Source: Alisma plantago-aquatica (Eukaryota > Streptophyta > Magnoliopsida > Alismatales > Alismataceae). From it: a stretch of 64,000 nt of DNA. Positions within the stretch are counted from its first letter, which is position 1. Every line of letters starts with the position of its first letter. The position numbers were made by a program, and so were the translations under genes. The stretch is taken from positions 115,126,767 through 115,190,766 of the forward strand of contig OY856411.1 of NCBI GenBank assembly GCA_963693085.1, given 5' to 3'. Below the pieces are notes generated by a model. That model had not been told where the DNA came from and ran no database searches. It saw only the letters and a program-made list of their open reading frames with translations. Below, piece by piece: positions 23,311-34,593 of this stretch.

Positions 23311-24055
23311 TCATTTCCATTATATATTTGTTGGTGTGATCCACTGGTGCAATGGGGAATATGGTTGTAAAAAAAAATTCACTTCCTATTCTATCACTGT
23401 ATTTCCCTACGTGCTATGCCTCCAAGTGGCTTTCCTCCTTTTGCTAATATGTGGAAAATTAGGGCACCACATAGATATGGATCTTTGGATGTGTGTGATA
23501 TTGATCAAGGTCGTCAACTTGATGTTGGTTTCATTGACAAAGTTGGTACCACCAAAACATCTATTTGGCATGCATTAGATTTACCTATATCGGTGCCAAC
23601 GACTTGGGTCAGTGGAACTAAGGTGCATTTTGACTCTTCCCCTACTTGTTCTGGATCCTTCTTCACCTATTGATGTTTTCTTTCTTCCTTCTATTAGTGC
23701 CACAAACATATTTCTGTGGTGTCAACTTTGCATTTCTTCTTCTTTGTCAATTATATCATTAAATCAAACAAATATTAGGAAATACATGTAAAATACAAGA
23801 TATTGTTGCACAAGAGCTATTTTTGAAAATTTAAGCAAAATGTTCATAAAACATATCAAAGATAGAAATCAGTCTAAAATCACAACTAAATAAGACTCAA
23901 TTTTGGTAAATAAAACATGTGCATCAAAAGCCTCCAATCTTGAATTTACTCGCTCTTGAGCAACAATGCTTTGGATTTGGCTGAAAAGGTCAAAAGTGAG
24001 ACACATATGTTAACTAAAACATTCTAATCATCCTTGAATCAATGGTCCAAAGTAG
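23311..24055. other. Unassigned stretch between copia and Athila-1
   Basis: There are short overlapping frames (23336-23673, plus strand) with no recognisable family, then AT-rich sequence. It is continuous with 52788 onward once Athila-1 is removed, so it belongs to the same older background. Confidence 0.5.
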
Positions 24056-24060
24056 TCCTC
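24056..24060. repeat. Athila-1 target-site duplication, left
   Basis: TCCTC, identical to 52783-52787. Confidence 0.9.
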
Positions 24061-24592
24061 TCACCGACCTAAATCACATGTCCAAAATGGAGTGGATCCA
24101 GAATAGTCAGACTTTTAAGATTATAACCTGACACTCCATCCCCCGCAACTATTATATGGGGTATGATGTAGTGATCGGGGACGAACCACAGGGACAAGGT
24201 CGGCAGGTGTTAAGCACGCAGGGTCTCACACTCATACATTCTAGAAAAATAGATGGGTGTAAAATATTGTTCCCTAAGGAATAATGGTATTCCAGTCAAA
24301 ACAAAGAAAGTTAAAGGAAGGAAAATAATAACAAGAGAAAAATTATTACGAATAGTAGTAAACAAAGATAAGGAAGGAAACTTGGATCGGGTTTCACCTA
24401 CTAAGATCTCTCTCAAACATGCAAAATTCACACCCCTTCATATACTACTATCAAGATTACAAGTAGTCGTAAAAATGTCTATTCACTCCTCTCTCAATAT
24501 AAGGATAGATCTAGGATCTAGGGTACCCCCCCTCTCTCTCTCTATCTCTCGAGATAACTCCCCTACAACCACAAAACAAACCATATGATCGT
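24061..24592 (-). repeat. Athila-1 3' LTR, distal part
   Basis: This is collinear with 51183-51680 of the 5' LTR. The terminal TG expected at 24061 reads TC, a point change. It ends at the LINE target site, whose copy is 24578-24592. Confidence 0.88.
24578..24592. repeat. LINE target-site duplication, left
   Basis: AAACCATATGATCGT; the right copy at 38782-38796 differs at one base (T/C). Confidence 0.88.
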
Positions 24593-24826
24593 TGTATAGC
24601 GCAAGTAGAAGCATCGCGTTAAACCTAAACGTAGGTCAAAAAATGTCAGAGAAGATGTGAGTAAGTGGGAAAGCATCAACGAACTATGTAAATTAGAGAA
24701 GTTAGGGTCGTGGCAGTCGTCGTGACAATAAATAAGTTGAAAGGGTCTTGTATGCTCAAAAGAGGTGATGAAACTTAGGAAAATGGTGGATTCGGAACAA
24801 CAGTGGTTGAGAGAATGTGTCTAAAG
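24593..24826 (+). repeat. Module shared by LINE 5' end and Athila-1 interior
   Basis: It matches 44392-44626 almost base for base, with about a dozen differences. It starts exactly at the LINE 5' boundary and stops abruptly at GTGTCTAAAG. It has no coding signal. Confidence 0.85.
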
Positions 24827-25041
24827 GATGGGCGGAGAGGAAGCCAGCAATAAGAGGGGGAGGACAGCATGTCACACTGCCAACAGGGGCAGAGCGTTGG
24901 GGATGTCTTGAGTGATTCATACCATGCGCTCGAGAAAGGGGAGGCTGTTGAACAAGGGGATGGGGTGAGCAGGGAGTCCAGAAGACAGTAATGGCGGATA
25001 ATGCAGAGGCGTTGCAGGACGAAACGTGATGCCTAGGGGAC

Positions 25042-25622
25042 ATGGCAACGTCGAGGCCTAATAGCATTCATCGAGCAAGGCATTACACAAGGGAGGCCAT
25101 CTATACACTCTGGGAGACGGCAAGAATTGATGAACATGCACCAATTGGTGAAGACGAGGAGGACAATAGGGCACAAGCTTGGTACCTATCCAAGACACAA
25201 GCATTTGGTGAACAACGACCTATAGGGAGTGGTCCCAAGATGGGAGAAATGCCTCACGAGGAACAACAACAACAAGGCAGCAACGTCTCAAAGATGATGG
25301 GAGAGCACCGGGCAGTAACGCGTTCACAAAGAAAAAAAGTAATGGGTCAGAAGATGAAGAAAGGTGTTAGCTCGGACCGAGTAAAGAAAAGACAACAACC
25401 GTTGATTTATAAGATGAGTAGAGGTGCACGCCTTGGCATTCCATAGGAATAGGTGGTTTGCGAACAAATGACTGGGAAGAGAGATCGAAACTCAGAATGG
25501 TGCGACTTGGATTTGGATGACCAAACAATCCCTAGATCCGGGGAGAAGAAAGTAAAGCAAACCATTGGAGGAGGACCGAGAACAGACAGGGCCTTGGGGA
25601 CCCAAGTAGTGAAGATTGGCAA
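25042..25622 (+). pseudogene. LINE ORF1, C-terminal part
   Basis: A frame from 25042 to 25446 (Lys/Arg/Gln-rich, ending ARLGIP) and, after in-frame stops, 25453-25622 look like the variable basic C-terminal region of plant L1 ORF1. They lie just upstream of the ORF2 start, which resumes at 34569 after LARD-2. The DUF4283 and CCHC zinc-knuckle domains expected upstream are absent; 24827-25041 shows no such motif. ORF1 proteins bind element RNA. Assignment rests mostly on position and composition. Confidence 0.55.
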
Positions 25623-25980
25623 TGTGATGGAGTGGACTTTTGGAGTCCTTAATCGTCGAATGGCATAAGTTAAATCATAAGGTTGAATAATATTAAGAGT
25701 TCCAAGCTTTTGACAAAGTAGGTGTGTTGATGTGAGGTTGACATAATGATTAAGACATCTCTCTTCTTATGCCTTCTTGGAGAATTTAATTGAATGGTCT
25801 AATAGATGATTTTGGTCACCAAATTTGAGTAGAAGGTATCTCGAGAGGTAAAGAAACTATGGTTAAAATTTGGTGGCATTTGTATGCTCCTAGAGAGAGT
25901 TATTTAAGTTTGTATTTCATGAAATAATGTGTATATTGATGATTGATAGATCTAAGATTTGATATTAAGTGGTATGTCAC

Positions 25981-27190
25981 GTGCCCCTTTGATTGAGGGC
26001 GGGTCATGTGGCCATATCCTGGACTTTTGTGGCTAATCCAGTGGCTGGGAATGCTGACTTAAGTGAGTCGCGGATCACGTTTTGGACTGGGTCCCTTGTA
26101 ACCATTGGATGCAGTTTCAACGACAATCAGTTTATCCCCAAGCTCCGGATCATGACGAGTCTTGGAGCAGTGAGGCGTGCAAGCACCCACGCCACCACGA
26201 TCTCTGAATGTGCATCAAATGGAAGAGATGACTGAGCAGTTAAGATCGACTCATCGAGGACTAGTGTACAACCCTTTACATGTGCCTATTGGTAAACAGA
26301 CGAGAGAGAACCGCCTCATCCTTTCCATTGCTTCTCCATTACTGAGAGACGCTTAGGTGTAGAAGAGCAATACAGAGACAGAAGGGGCTTTGGAGGAACC
26401 TAAGGAGGGGAAAATACTCCCAGTTGCTAGACCAACCCAAGGAGCCCCCTAGCTTGCCTGTAGCTTCGACCTCCATGGGAGACGAAGTCAGCCTTCTGGA
26501 ACATGTCACAAAGGCTAGTTGGAGCACAAGGAAGTGAGGTCAGAGGTAATCAAGTCTTGAGTGGAGTTCAGGGAGACGATGTGCTGCTTTGGGAGGCTTT
26601 GGATTGAAGCAATATCAAGAAGAGGCCTTTTGCCTCTTTTCTCCGCCCCTACAGAGACTGGCGGTGGCAGTTCTCCAAGCCCCATGAAGGAGGCACCAAC
26701 GGTGATTCTAAAGATGATGGCGGCACAGTGTGTGGTCTAGAGAGGCTCCAGGTCATAGAAGGTTGTAATGAAGAGGAGGGTAACAGTGCCAGGATGGAGG
26801 GATTTTGTGGTGGTGGTGTGGTGGTCGGAGATCTCGGCAATTTGGGGTTCTAAAGATGGAACGGTCAAGCTGAGCAACCGTGGAGGTCAAGCAGAGGTCG
26901 CTGAAGGTGTTGGTGGCCCTAAAAAGATGGTGAGGATCACTCCTATGCAGCCGATCGCTCATCGGAGTTGGGCTATGCGGTGCTACACCTGAAGAATAGG
27001 GGAGGCGGGCGTCTGCGTTAATACGCAAGAGCAAAAGAAAGAGATGTTGGGTCCAACAGTTGCAAATCGGCTCCAGCCCCAGCCAAAGAACCCCTGAATC
27101 GGCTAGAAACCACACGTGAACCGGACAAATCCCAAAGCAGCCAAATCAAGGACCGATCGGCCCAAAGCCGAACCAGGCTGGTCTAGGAGA
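25981..27190. other. GC-rich block in the LARD-2 5' LTR
   Basis: This 1.2 kb segment is visibly richer in G and C than the rest of the LTR and has longer open frames on both strands (for example 26768-26992 plus, 26753-27115 minus). None matches a family I recognise, and the frames are not conserved in length in the second LTR (31545-32775). It could be a captured host fragment or a promoter region. Confidence 0.45.
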
Positions 27191-28224
27191 AAAGTTGTGC
27201 GCCCTTGAACGCCACGTGGCAGCACACAATTCATCTAAAACGGTATATTACCTCAAATCATCCAATTCTTAGATAAATCATAGAAAATAGCTCGACCATC
27301 AGAAAAATAAGTATAATATACCAAACTTCTCAGAAAAATGAGTAGAACACAGTGGAAGCATAATATCAGGCTTTTAATGCACTAATCTTAGTGATATCAT
27401 ATAAGTTGTGAAATGCTCATTTTGTGGATAATAAATATCAAAAGATGGCCTAAAATTATGAGAACATGTCAGTAAGTTTATGACCATGGTTATACTCCAT
27501 CTGAAGTCAGAAATAATGATGTTGATGTAGGAAATCATGTAATTTGCTTAATATGTCTAATTAGGGCTAATAGCCCTAATAAAATGCAATAAATGCATAT
27601 GTGCTCTATAAATGATGAAATTTACAGAGAAATCTCATATCAGTATGTTGAACCTCAGTTTTAATTATGAGATCATAATGATGAAAACAATCCATGTTAT
27701 ATGAAGATGAATATTAATACATGTTATAAAACCCTAATCTAGGTTAATGATGTAACCTAGGGTTAATATGTGCACAAAAAGGATATGGAAGATAATGTTC
27801 AAATAATGAATCATAATATGGAATATGACATCAGTAAAATAAACCTAAGACAAGAATGCAAGTAATGATGCACATATCTCAATGAACTAAGTGAAACCCT
27901 AATGAACACAATTAGGGTTAAGAAGAGATGTAAGATGATGCGAACCTGATAATAGTATATGGTCTTGTCTTGATCAGGTTTAACAAGTTATAGATGACAT
28001 GAAGATATATATGATCAGGAATGTGGTTTAAGAATGTCTCTTTGGAAGGTACGCCATTACCTCTTACTTGGCTTATTATACAATATGCTTGTGTTATATG
28101 GTAGTACAAACTTGGCATATGATATTGATTGAAATGATTGTTCTTGTATGATATGTTGCATGATTCTCCATACTTATTGCTATGAACACATGAAACATAA
28201 GATATCTAGTCCATTATATGATAG

Positions 28225-28400
28225 CACCAATTCTCTTTGGTAGAATAGTGCATTGATGAAAGTACTAAATCTCTTTGGAAGAATAGTACATGTGAGCACT
28301 AAATCTCTTTGGAAGAATAGTGCATTTATGAAGTACTAAATCTCTTTGGCAGAACAGTACATGTGAGAACTAAATCTCTTTGGTAGAATAGTGCATGTGG
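28225..28400. repeat. Short tandem repeat in the LARD-2 5' LTR
   Basis: Five or six imperfect units contain CTAAATCTCTTTGG followed by an AGAATAGTGCAT-like tail. The same array is at 33792-33965 in the other LTR. Confidence 0.85.
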
Positions 28401-29002
28401 TTGATCAAGTTTACATATAATGGAAATGTGCCTAAAATATGTGTTCTCTTCTGGAAACAAATATCTTTGTGCAAGTATATGTCTTTCTTATATTCTTCTG
28501 TTACTGCCAAGTATTAGTTTTATCATATTCCCAAGATATGATGAGAGGTATATAAAAGACACGTAGGCGTACTCAGTACAATATTCTTGAATATTGTGCT
28601 GACGTGTATCGCATGTAATCTTTTGTTTAGGTCATGGTTATGCTCTTAAAAGACCTGGATAGTGGTGGGTTGTGTGGCGAGCTGATGTACAGGTGGACCT
28701 GTTGTCTTAAGATCCTGTTGTTTAGATGTCGTACATGTATATGTATAAGTTTGTTGTTCAATATGTAATATCAAATGTTGTAACAATTCATGTTGTAATT
28801 ATATGTTGAATGGTGAACATGTGTTGTGGTTTTATTATTGTTCATGTACATGTGCTACTGATTGTTTCCTTATGACATCTTCTGATCTTCTTCTTCTTAG
28901 CCTAGTGTGGGATGTTTAAATTGGGATTCTCGCTGAGGTGAGGGTTTCAATTTATACGTCACACATCAGATTAAGTTTTAGAAAATCCGGGGACGTCACA
29001 GG

Positions 29003-29020
29003 TGGTATCAGAGCATGAAC
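29003..29020 (+). other. LARD-2 primer-binding site
   Basis: TGGTATCAGAGCATGAAC starts two bases after the LTR. The first 12 bases equal the standard plant initiator-Met tRNA site. Confidence 0.93.
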
Positions 29021-31170
29021 AATAGCAAAGCCTCACATTTTCTCATTATGTAACTCAAAACCAAAGAACCTTGAACTTAATAATCTTTTAGGGTTAGATT
29101 AGTCATCTTTTAGAGACTAGATGTGACCTAACCTCTAGGTTAGTACCTAGATGTTTGAGAACTAGGTCTAGACTGGTGCTTATTGAGTAGCAAGTCCTTA
29201 GATGTCATTCTTTCCTTGTAGTGCAGCGGTATGGGACGTTGCACTATTTGGAAATGACGTGCATCAATGGAAGAGAAATGCTAGACATATAGCGCTCGTT
29301 GTCTAGTATAGCTACACTAGTCTACACCATGTTCTCACCCTTTTCACTAGTTTTCATGACACTAGACTCTCTACTATGTGTGGGACACTCGTTTCTGGTT
29401 TTGGTTTTGATTCCAAACGGATCGAACCTCGATAGTTTTCTCTGACGCTTGTTTTATCGGAGAAAAACTATATAATATTTTATTATGTATATGTATTACA
29501 AAAATGTGTCCCCACACATGTACGAGTAGGAGGTGATCATGTATCCTAAGTGAAAGTGAATGACATCAGTCTAGAAGAGGGAGTAGTTCTAGATTATATG
29601 TCTAGAGCCTTGTTGGATATATATATATTTGATAGATGAATAGATGAAATAAGTTTTGATGATATGATGTTAGTCTTATATAGATGATATAAGATGGTTA
29701 TGCTGAGTTATGTTTGTCTTTGAGGACTTGAGTTAGGTTTGAGGTTTTGAGATAAGTTTTGATGATGTAAGTAAGTAGGCTTTTATGAGATAAGATGTGT
29801 TAAGTTAAGACAAGGTTGTGAGTCAGCATGAGCCTCAAGCTCTTTTACAAAGGAGGACCTCTAGTGTTAGGACCAGTTTTGGGGTTAGCTCAAGAAAGAG
29901 CGAGACCCACAGGGAGAAGGTTAGAGAACCTAGACTCCACGTTATGAGAAATATGAGATATGTGATATGATATGTCCTAAACTAGAATAGTCCTGAGTGA
30001 TTGAGTTGAGTCACCTTATGCATGATTTCCATAGTCTTGTTGAACCCTAGATGTCCTTGGGATGACCAAACCCTAGAGACAGAGAGAGGCTAGTTATATA
30101 TGAACATGCGAACATGAATATGAGAACCTACCATCTGGGTGAGGGAGAGAGAGTCCCAAGACCCTAGAGGAGGTAATTATGTTGGTTTTTGTGAAGCCTC
30201 ATGCTCGGGTTGGTGGTTTCCCACATAGGAATCTAGTGGTGTGTATAAGAGAGCTTTGGGTATGATGTTTCATGGGTAGAAGACCTATGAAGAGAATGTC
30301 ATATCATGTTTTGCTTGTGCTTATGTGGCTAGAGCTTGTAAGGCTATCTCTAGTGCCAATGAGGTATACATGTGAACCCTAGACTATGAGAGGGAAGATA
30401 AGTTTTTGTTTGTGAGATACGCATAGGGTTGAGTTAGCTCAGAGAGAATGAGCATGGAACTACCCTCATGATATGGGTCAGGAGAACCTCAGTTGGACTA
30501 GATAAAGTTTTAATACATGTCTAATAAGCCAGTCACATAAGTTCTTTTATCACAACCATGATATAATATATGTCAGAATGTGATATGATCTTGAGACATG
30601 ATATATAGACATGATATGATGGAAACATATAGATGGTTTAATAGATATCAATGTATATATGGTTAACCATGTACATGAATAATGAGGATAATTTGATAGT
30701 GTTGGTTAATCTTGTGATGAATTCATTAATAAATTTGCATTTTAGTATGAATAATGAAATAAGACCATATGAATGAACATGTTACATGAGGCGATAATTT
30801 TCGTGCTTAATGAAGATGAAAGAAATAGTTTACAATTAGCACAACATAAAGATTATGACACCTTGACATGATCTATATGGATAAAGTGGGTTTACTTTAG
30901 TTAACTCTCACCAAAAGGACATATGTTAATGTTGAACATCTTCTAACAATTAGCTCAATAAAATGTTGATAACACCTTAATATAATGGGCTAACTTGGGT
31001 TAACTCCTTTGGAACATGATAATATGATGTGGAAATCCTAATGTGTGGGTAAAGATAAGGTTTTCCTTGGAAGTATGAGTATGATTTACCTTCAAGGATG
31101 AAAGTTCTTTTAAGATGTATATAATGTGACAAAGTGGTTTTTTTGGCATAATTTCGAGGACAAAATTTCT
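29021..31170 (+). other. LARD-2 internal region, no coding capacity seen
   Basis: This is 2.2 kb of AT-rich sequence without a reading frame of note. It ends in CTTTTAAGGTGTGTAGGA just before the 3' LTR, a weak polypurine tract. Confidence 0.8.
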
Positions 31171-31186
31171 TTTAAGGTGTGTAGGA

Positions 31187-34100
31187 TGTGATGGAGTGGA
31201 CTTTTGGAGTCCTTAATTGTCCAATGGCATAAGTTAAATCATAAGGTTGAATAATATTAAGAGTTCCAAGCTTTTGACAAAGTAGGTGTGTTGATGTGAG
31301 GTTGACATAATGATTAAGACATCTCTCTTCTTATGCCTTCTTGGGGAATTTAATTGAATGGTCTAATAGATGATTTTGGTCACCAAATTTGAGTAGAAGG
31401 TATCTCGAGAGGTAAAGAAGCTATGGTTAAAATTTGGTGGCATTTGGATGCTCCTAGAGAGAGTTATTAAAGTTTGTATTTCATGAAATAATGTGCATAT
31501 TGATGATTGATAGACCTAAGATTTGATATTAAGTAGTATGTCACGCGCCTCTTTGATTGAGGGTGGGTCATGTGGATAGATCCTGGTCATTTGTTGCTAA
31601 TCCAGTGGCTGAGATGTTGACTTAAGTGAGTCGCAGATCACGTTTTAGACTGGGTCCCTTGTAACCGTTGGATGCAGTTTCAACGACAACAAGTTTATCC
31701 CCAAGCTCCGGATCATGAGGAGTCTTGGAGCAGTGAGGCGTGCAAGCACCCACACCACCACGATCTCCGAACGTGCATCAAATGGAAGAGATGACTGAGC
31801 AGTTAAGATCGACTCATCGAGGACTAGTGTACAACCCTTTACATGTGCTTATTGGTAAATAGACGAGAGAGAACCACCTCATCCTTTCCACTGCTTCTCC
31901 ATAACAGAGAGAAGCTTAGGTGTAGGAGAGTAATACAGAGACAGAAGGGGCTTTTGAGGAACCTAAGGAGGGGAAAATACTCCCAGTTGCTAGACCAACC
32001 CAACGAGCCCCCTGGGTTTCCTGTAGCTTCGACCTCCATGGGAGACGAAGTCAGCCTTCTGGAGCAGGTCACGGAGGCTAGTTGGAGCACAAGGAAGTGA
32101 GGTCAGAGGTAATCAAGTCTTGAGTGGAGTTCAGGGATGATGTGCTTCTTTGGGAGGCTTTGGATTGAAGCAATATCAAGCAGAGGCCTTTTGCCTCTTT
32201 TCTCCGCCCCTACAGAGAACGACGGCGGCAGTTCTCCAAGCCGCATGAAGGAGGCACCAACGGTGATTCTAAAGATGATGGCGGCGCAGTGTGTGGTCCA
32301 GAGAGGCTCTAGGTCATAGAAGGTTGTAACGAAGAGGAGGGTAGCAGTGCTAGGATGGAGGGCTTTTGCGATGGTGGCATGTTGGCTGGAGATCTCAGTG
32401 ATTTGGGGTTCTAAAGATGGAACGGTGAAGCTGAGCAACCATGGAGGTCAAGCAGAGGTCGCCGAAGGTGTTGGAGGCCCTAAGAAGATGATGATGATCA
32501 CTCCTGTGCAGCCGATCGTGCATCGGAGCTGGGATGTGCGGCGGCGCACCCGAAGAACAGGTTTGGAGGGCATCCGCGTTAATACGCAAGTGAGAAAGAA
32601 AGAGATGTCGGGTCCAACAGTTGCAAACTGGCTCCAGCCCCAGCCCAAGAACCCCTGAATCGGCTAGAAACCACATCTGAACCGGACAAATCCCAAAGCA
32701 GCCAAATCAAGGATCGGTCGGCCCAAAGGCAAACCAGGATGGTCCAGGAGAGAAGCTGTGCGCCCTTGAGCGCCACGTGGCAACACACAATTCGTCCAAA
32801 AAGGTATATTACCTCAAATCATCCAATTCTTAGATAAATCATAGAAATAGCTCGAGCATCAAAAAAATAAGTATAATATACCAAACTTCTCAGAAAAATG
32901 AGTAGAACACAGTGGAAGCATAATATCAAGCTTTTAATGCACTAATCTTAGTGATATGATATAAGTTGTGAAATGCTCATTTTGTGGATAATAAATATCA
33001 AAAGATGGCTTAAAATTATGAGATCATGTCAGTAAGTTTATGATCATGGATATAATCCATCTGAAGTCAGAAATAATGATGTTGATGTAGGAAATCATGT
33101 AATTTGCATAATATGTCTAATTAGGGCTAATAACCCTAATAAAATGCAATAAATACATATGTGCTCTATAAATGATGAAATTTACAGAGAAATCTCATAT
33201 CAGTATATTGAACCTCAGCTTTAATTATGAGATCATTATGATGAACAAAATCCATGTTATATGAAGATGAATATTAATACATGTTATAAAACCCTAATCT
33301 AGGTTAATGATGTAACCTAGGGTTATTATGTGCACAAAAAGGATATGGAAGATAATGTTCAGATAATGAATCATAATATGGAATATGACATCAGTAAAAT
33401 AAACCTAAGCCAAGAATGCATGTAATGATGCACATATCTCAATGAACTAAGTGAAACCCTAATGAACATAATTAGGGTTAAGAAGAGATGTAAGATGATG
33501 GGAACCTGATAATAGTATATGGTCTTGTCTTGATCAGGTATAACAAGTTATAGATGACATGAAGATATATATATATATATGATCAGGAATGTGGTTTAAG
33601 AATGTCTCTTTGGAAGGTATGCCATTACCTCTTACTTGGCTTATTATACAATATGCTTGTGTTATATGGTAGTACAAACTTGGCATATGATATTGATTGA
33701 AATGATTGTTCTTGTATGATATGTTGCATGATTCTCCATACTTATTGTTATGAACACATGAAACATAAGATATCTAGTCCATTATATGATAGCACTAAAT
33801 CTCTTTGGTAGAATAGTGCATTGATGAAAGTACTAAATCTCTTTGGAAGAATAGTACATGTGAGCACTAAATCTCTTTGGCAGAATAGTGCATTTATGAA
33901 GTACTAAATCTCTTTGGCAGAATAGTACATGTGAGCACTAAATCTCTTTGGTAGAATAGTGCATGTGGTTGATCAAGTTTACATATAATGGAAATGTGCC
34001 TAAAATATGTGTTCTCTTCTGGTAACAAATATCTTTGTGCAAGTATATGTCTTTCTTATATTCTTCTGTTACTGCAAAGTATTAGTTTTATCTTATTGCC

Positions 34101-34568
34101 AATATATGATGAGAAGTATATAAAAGACACGTAGGCATACTCAGTACAATATTCTTAAATATTGTGTTGACGTGTACCGCAAGTAATCTTTTGTTTAGGT
34201 CATGGTTATGCTCTTGAAGGACCTGGATAGTGGTGGGTTGTGTGGCGAGCTGATGTACAGGTGGACCTGTTGTCTTATGATCCTGTAGTTTAGATGTAGT
34301 ACATGTATATGTATAAGTTTTCTGTTCAATATGTAATATCAAATGTTGTAACAATTCATGTTGTAATTATATGTTGAACGGTGAACATGTGTTGTGGTTT
34401 TATTATTGTTCATGTACATGTCCTACTGATTGTTTCCTTATGACTTCCTCTGATCTTCTTCTTCTTAGCCTAGTGTGGGATGTTTAAATTGGGATTCTCG
34501 CTGAGGTGAGGGTTTCAATTTAGACGTCACACATCAGATTAAGTTTTAGAAAATTCGGGGACGTCACA
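31187..34568 (+). repeat. LARD-2 3' LTR
   Basis: Starts TGTGATGGAG and ends GACGTCACA, collinear with the 5' LTR. The GC-rich block is at 31545-32775 and the tandem array at 33792-33965. The LINE resumes immediately after 34568. Confidence 0.92.
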
Positions 34569-34593
34569 GGCGGTGTCCAATCCCGCGAAGAGC

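Larger units (their letters stand above)
25623..29000 (+). repeat. LARD-2 5' LTR
   Basis: Collinear with 31187-34568. It has a GC-rich block at about 25981-27190 and a short tandem repeat at 28225-28400. Confidence 0.92.
25623..34568 (+). mobile_element. LARD-2: non-autonomous long-LTR retrotransposon inside the LINE
   Basis: Two LTRs of about 3.38 kb (25623-29000 and 31187-34568) flank a 2.2 kb interior with a consensus initiator-Met primer site at 29003. Ends are TGTGATGGAG and GACGTCACA. Flanking pentamers GGCAA and GGCGG agree at 3 of 5 bases, so the duplication has mutated. No retroviral protein is encoded. In the first 175 aligned bases I count three LTR differences, far fewer than in LARD-1. 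That fits its being the innermost insertion of this stack. Its LTRs are unrelated to those of LARD-1 at the ends. Confidence 0.92.

Noticed and set aside
23336..23673. Two overlapping plus-strand frames of about 80 codons
   Set aside because: No family resemblance, no splice or start context, and they overlap each other in different frames.
26753..27115. 120-codon minus-strand frame in the LARD-2 LTR as a host gene exon
   Set aside because: No recognised domain, and the counterpart in the other LTR (32395-32676) has a different length and frame breaks.
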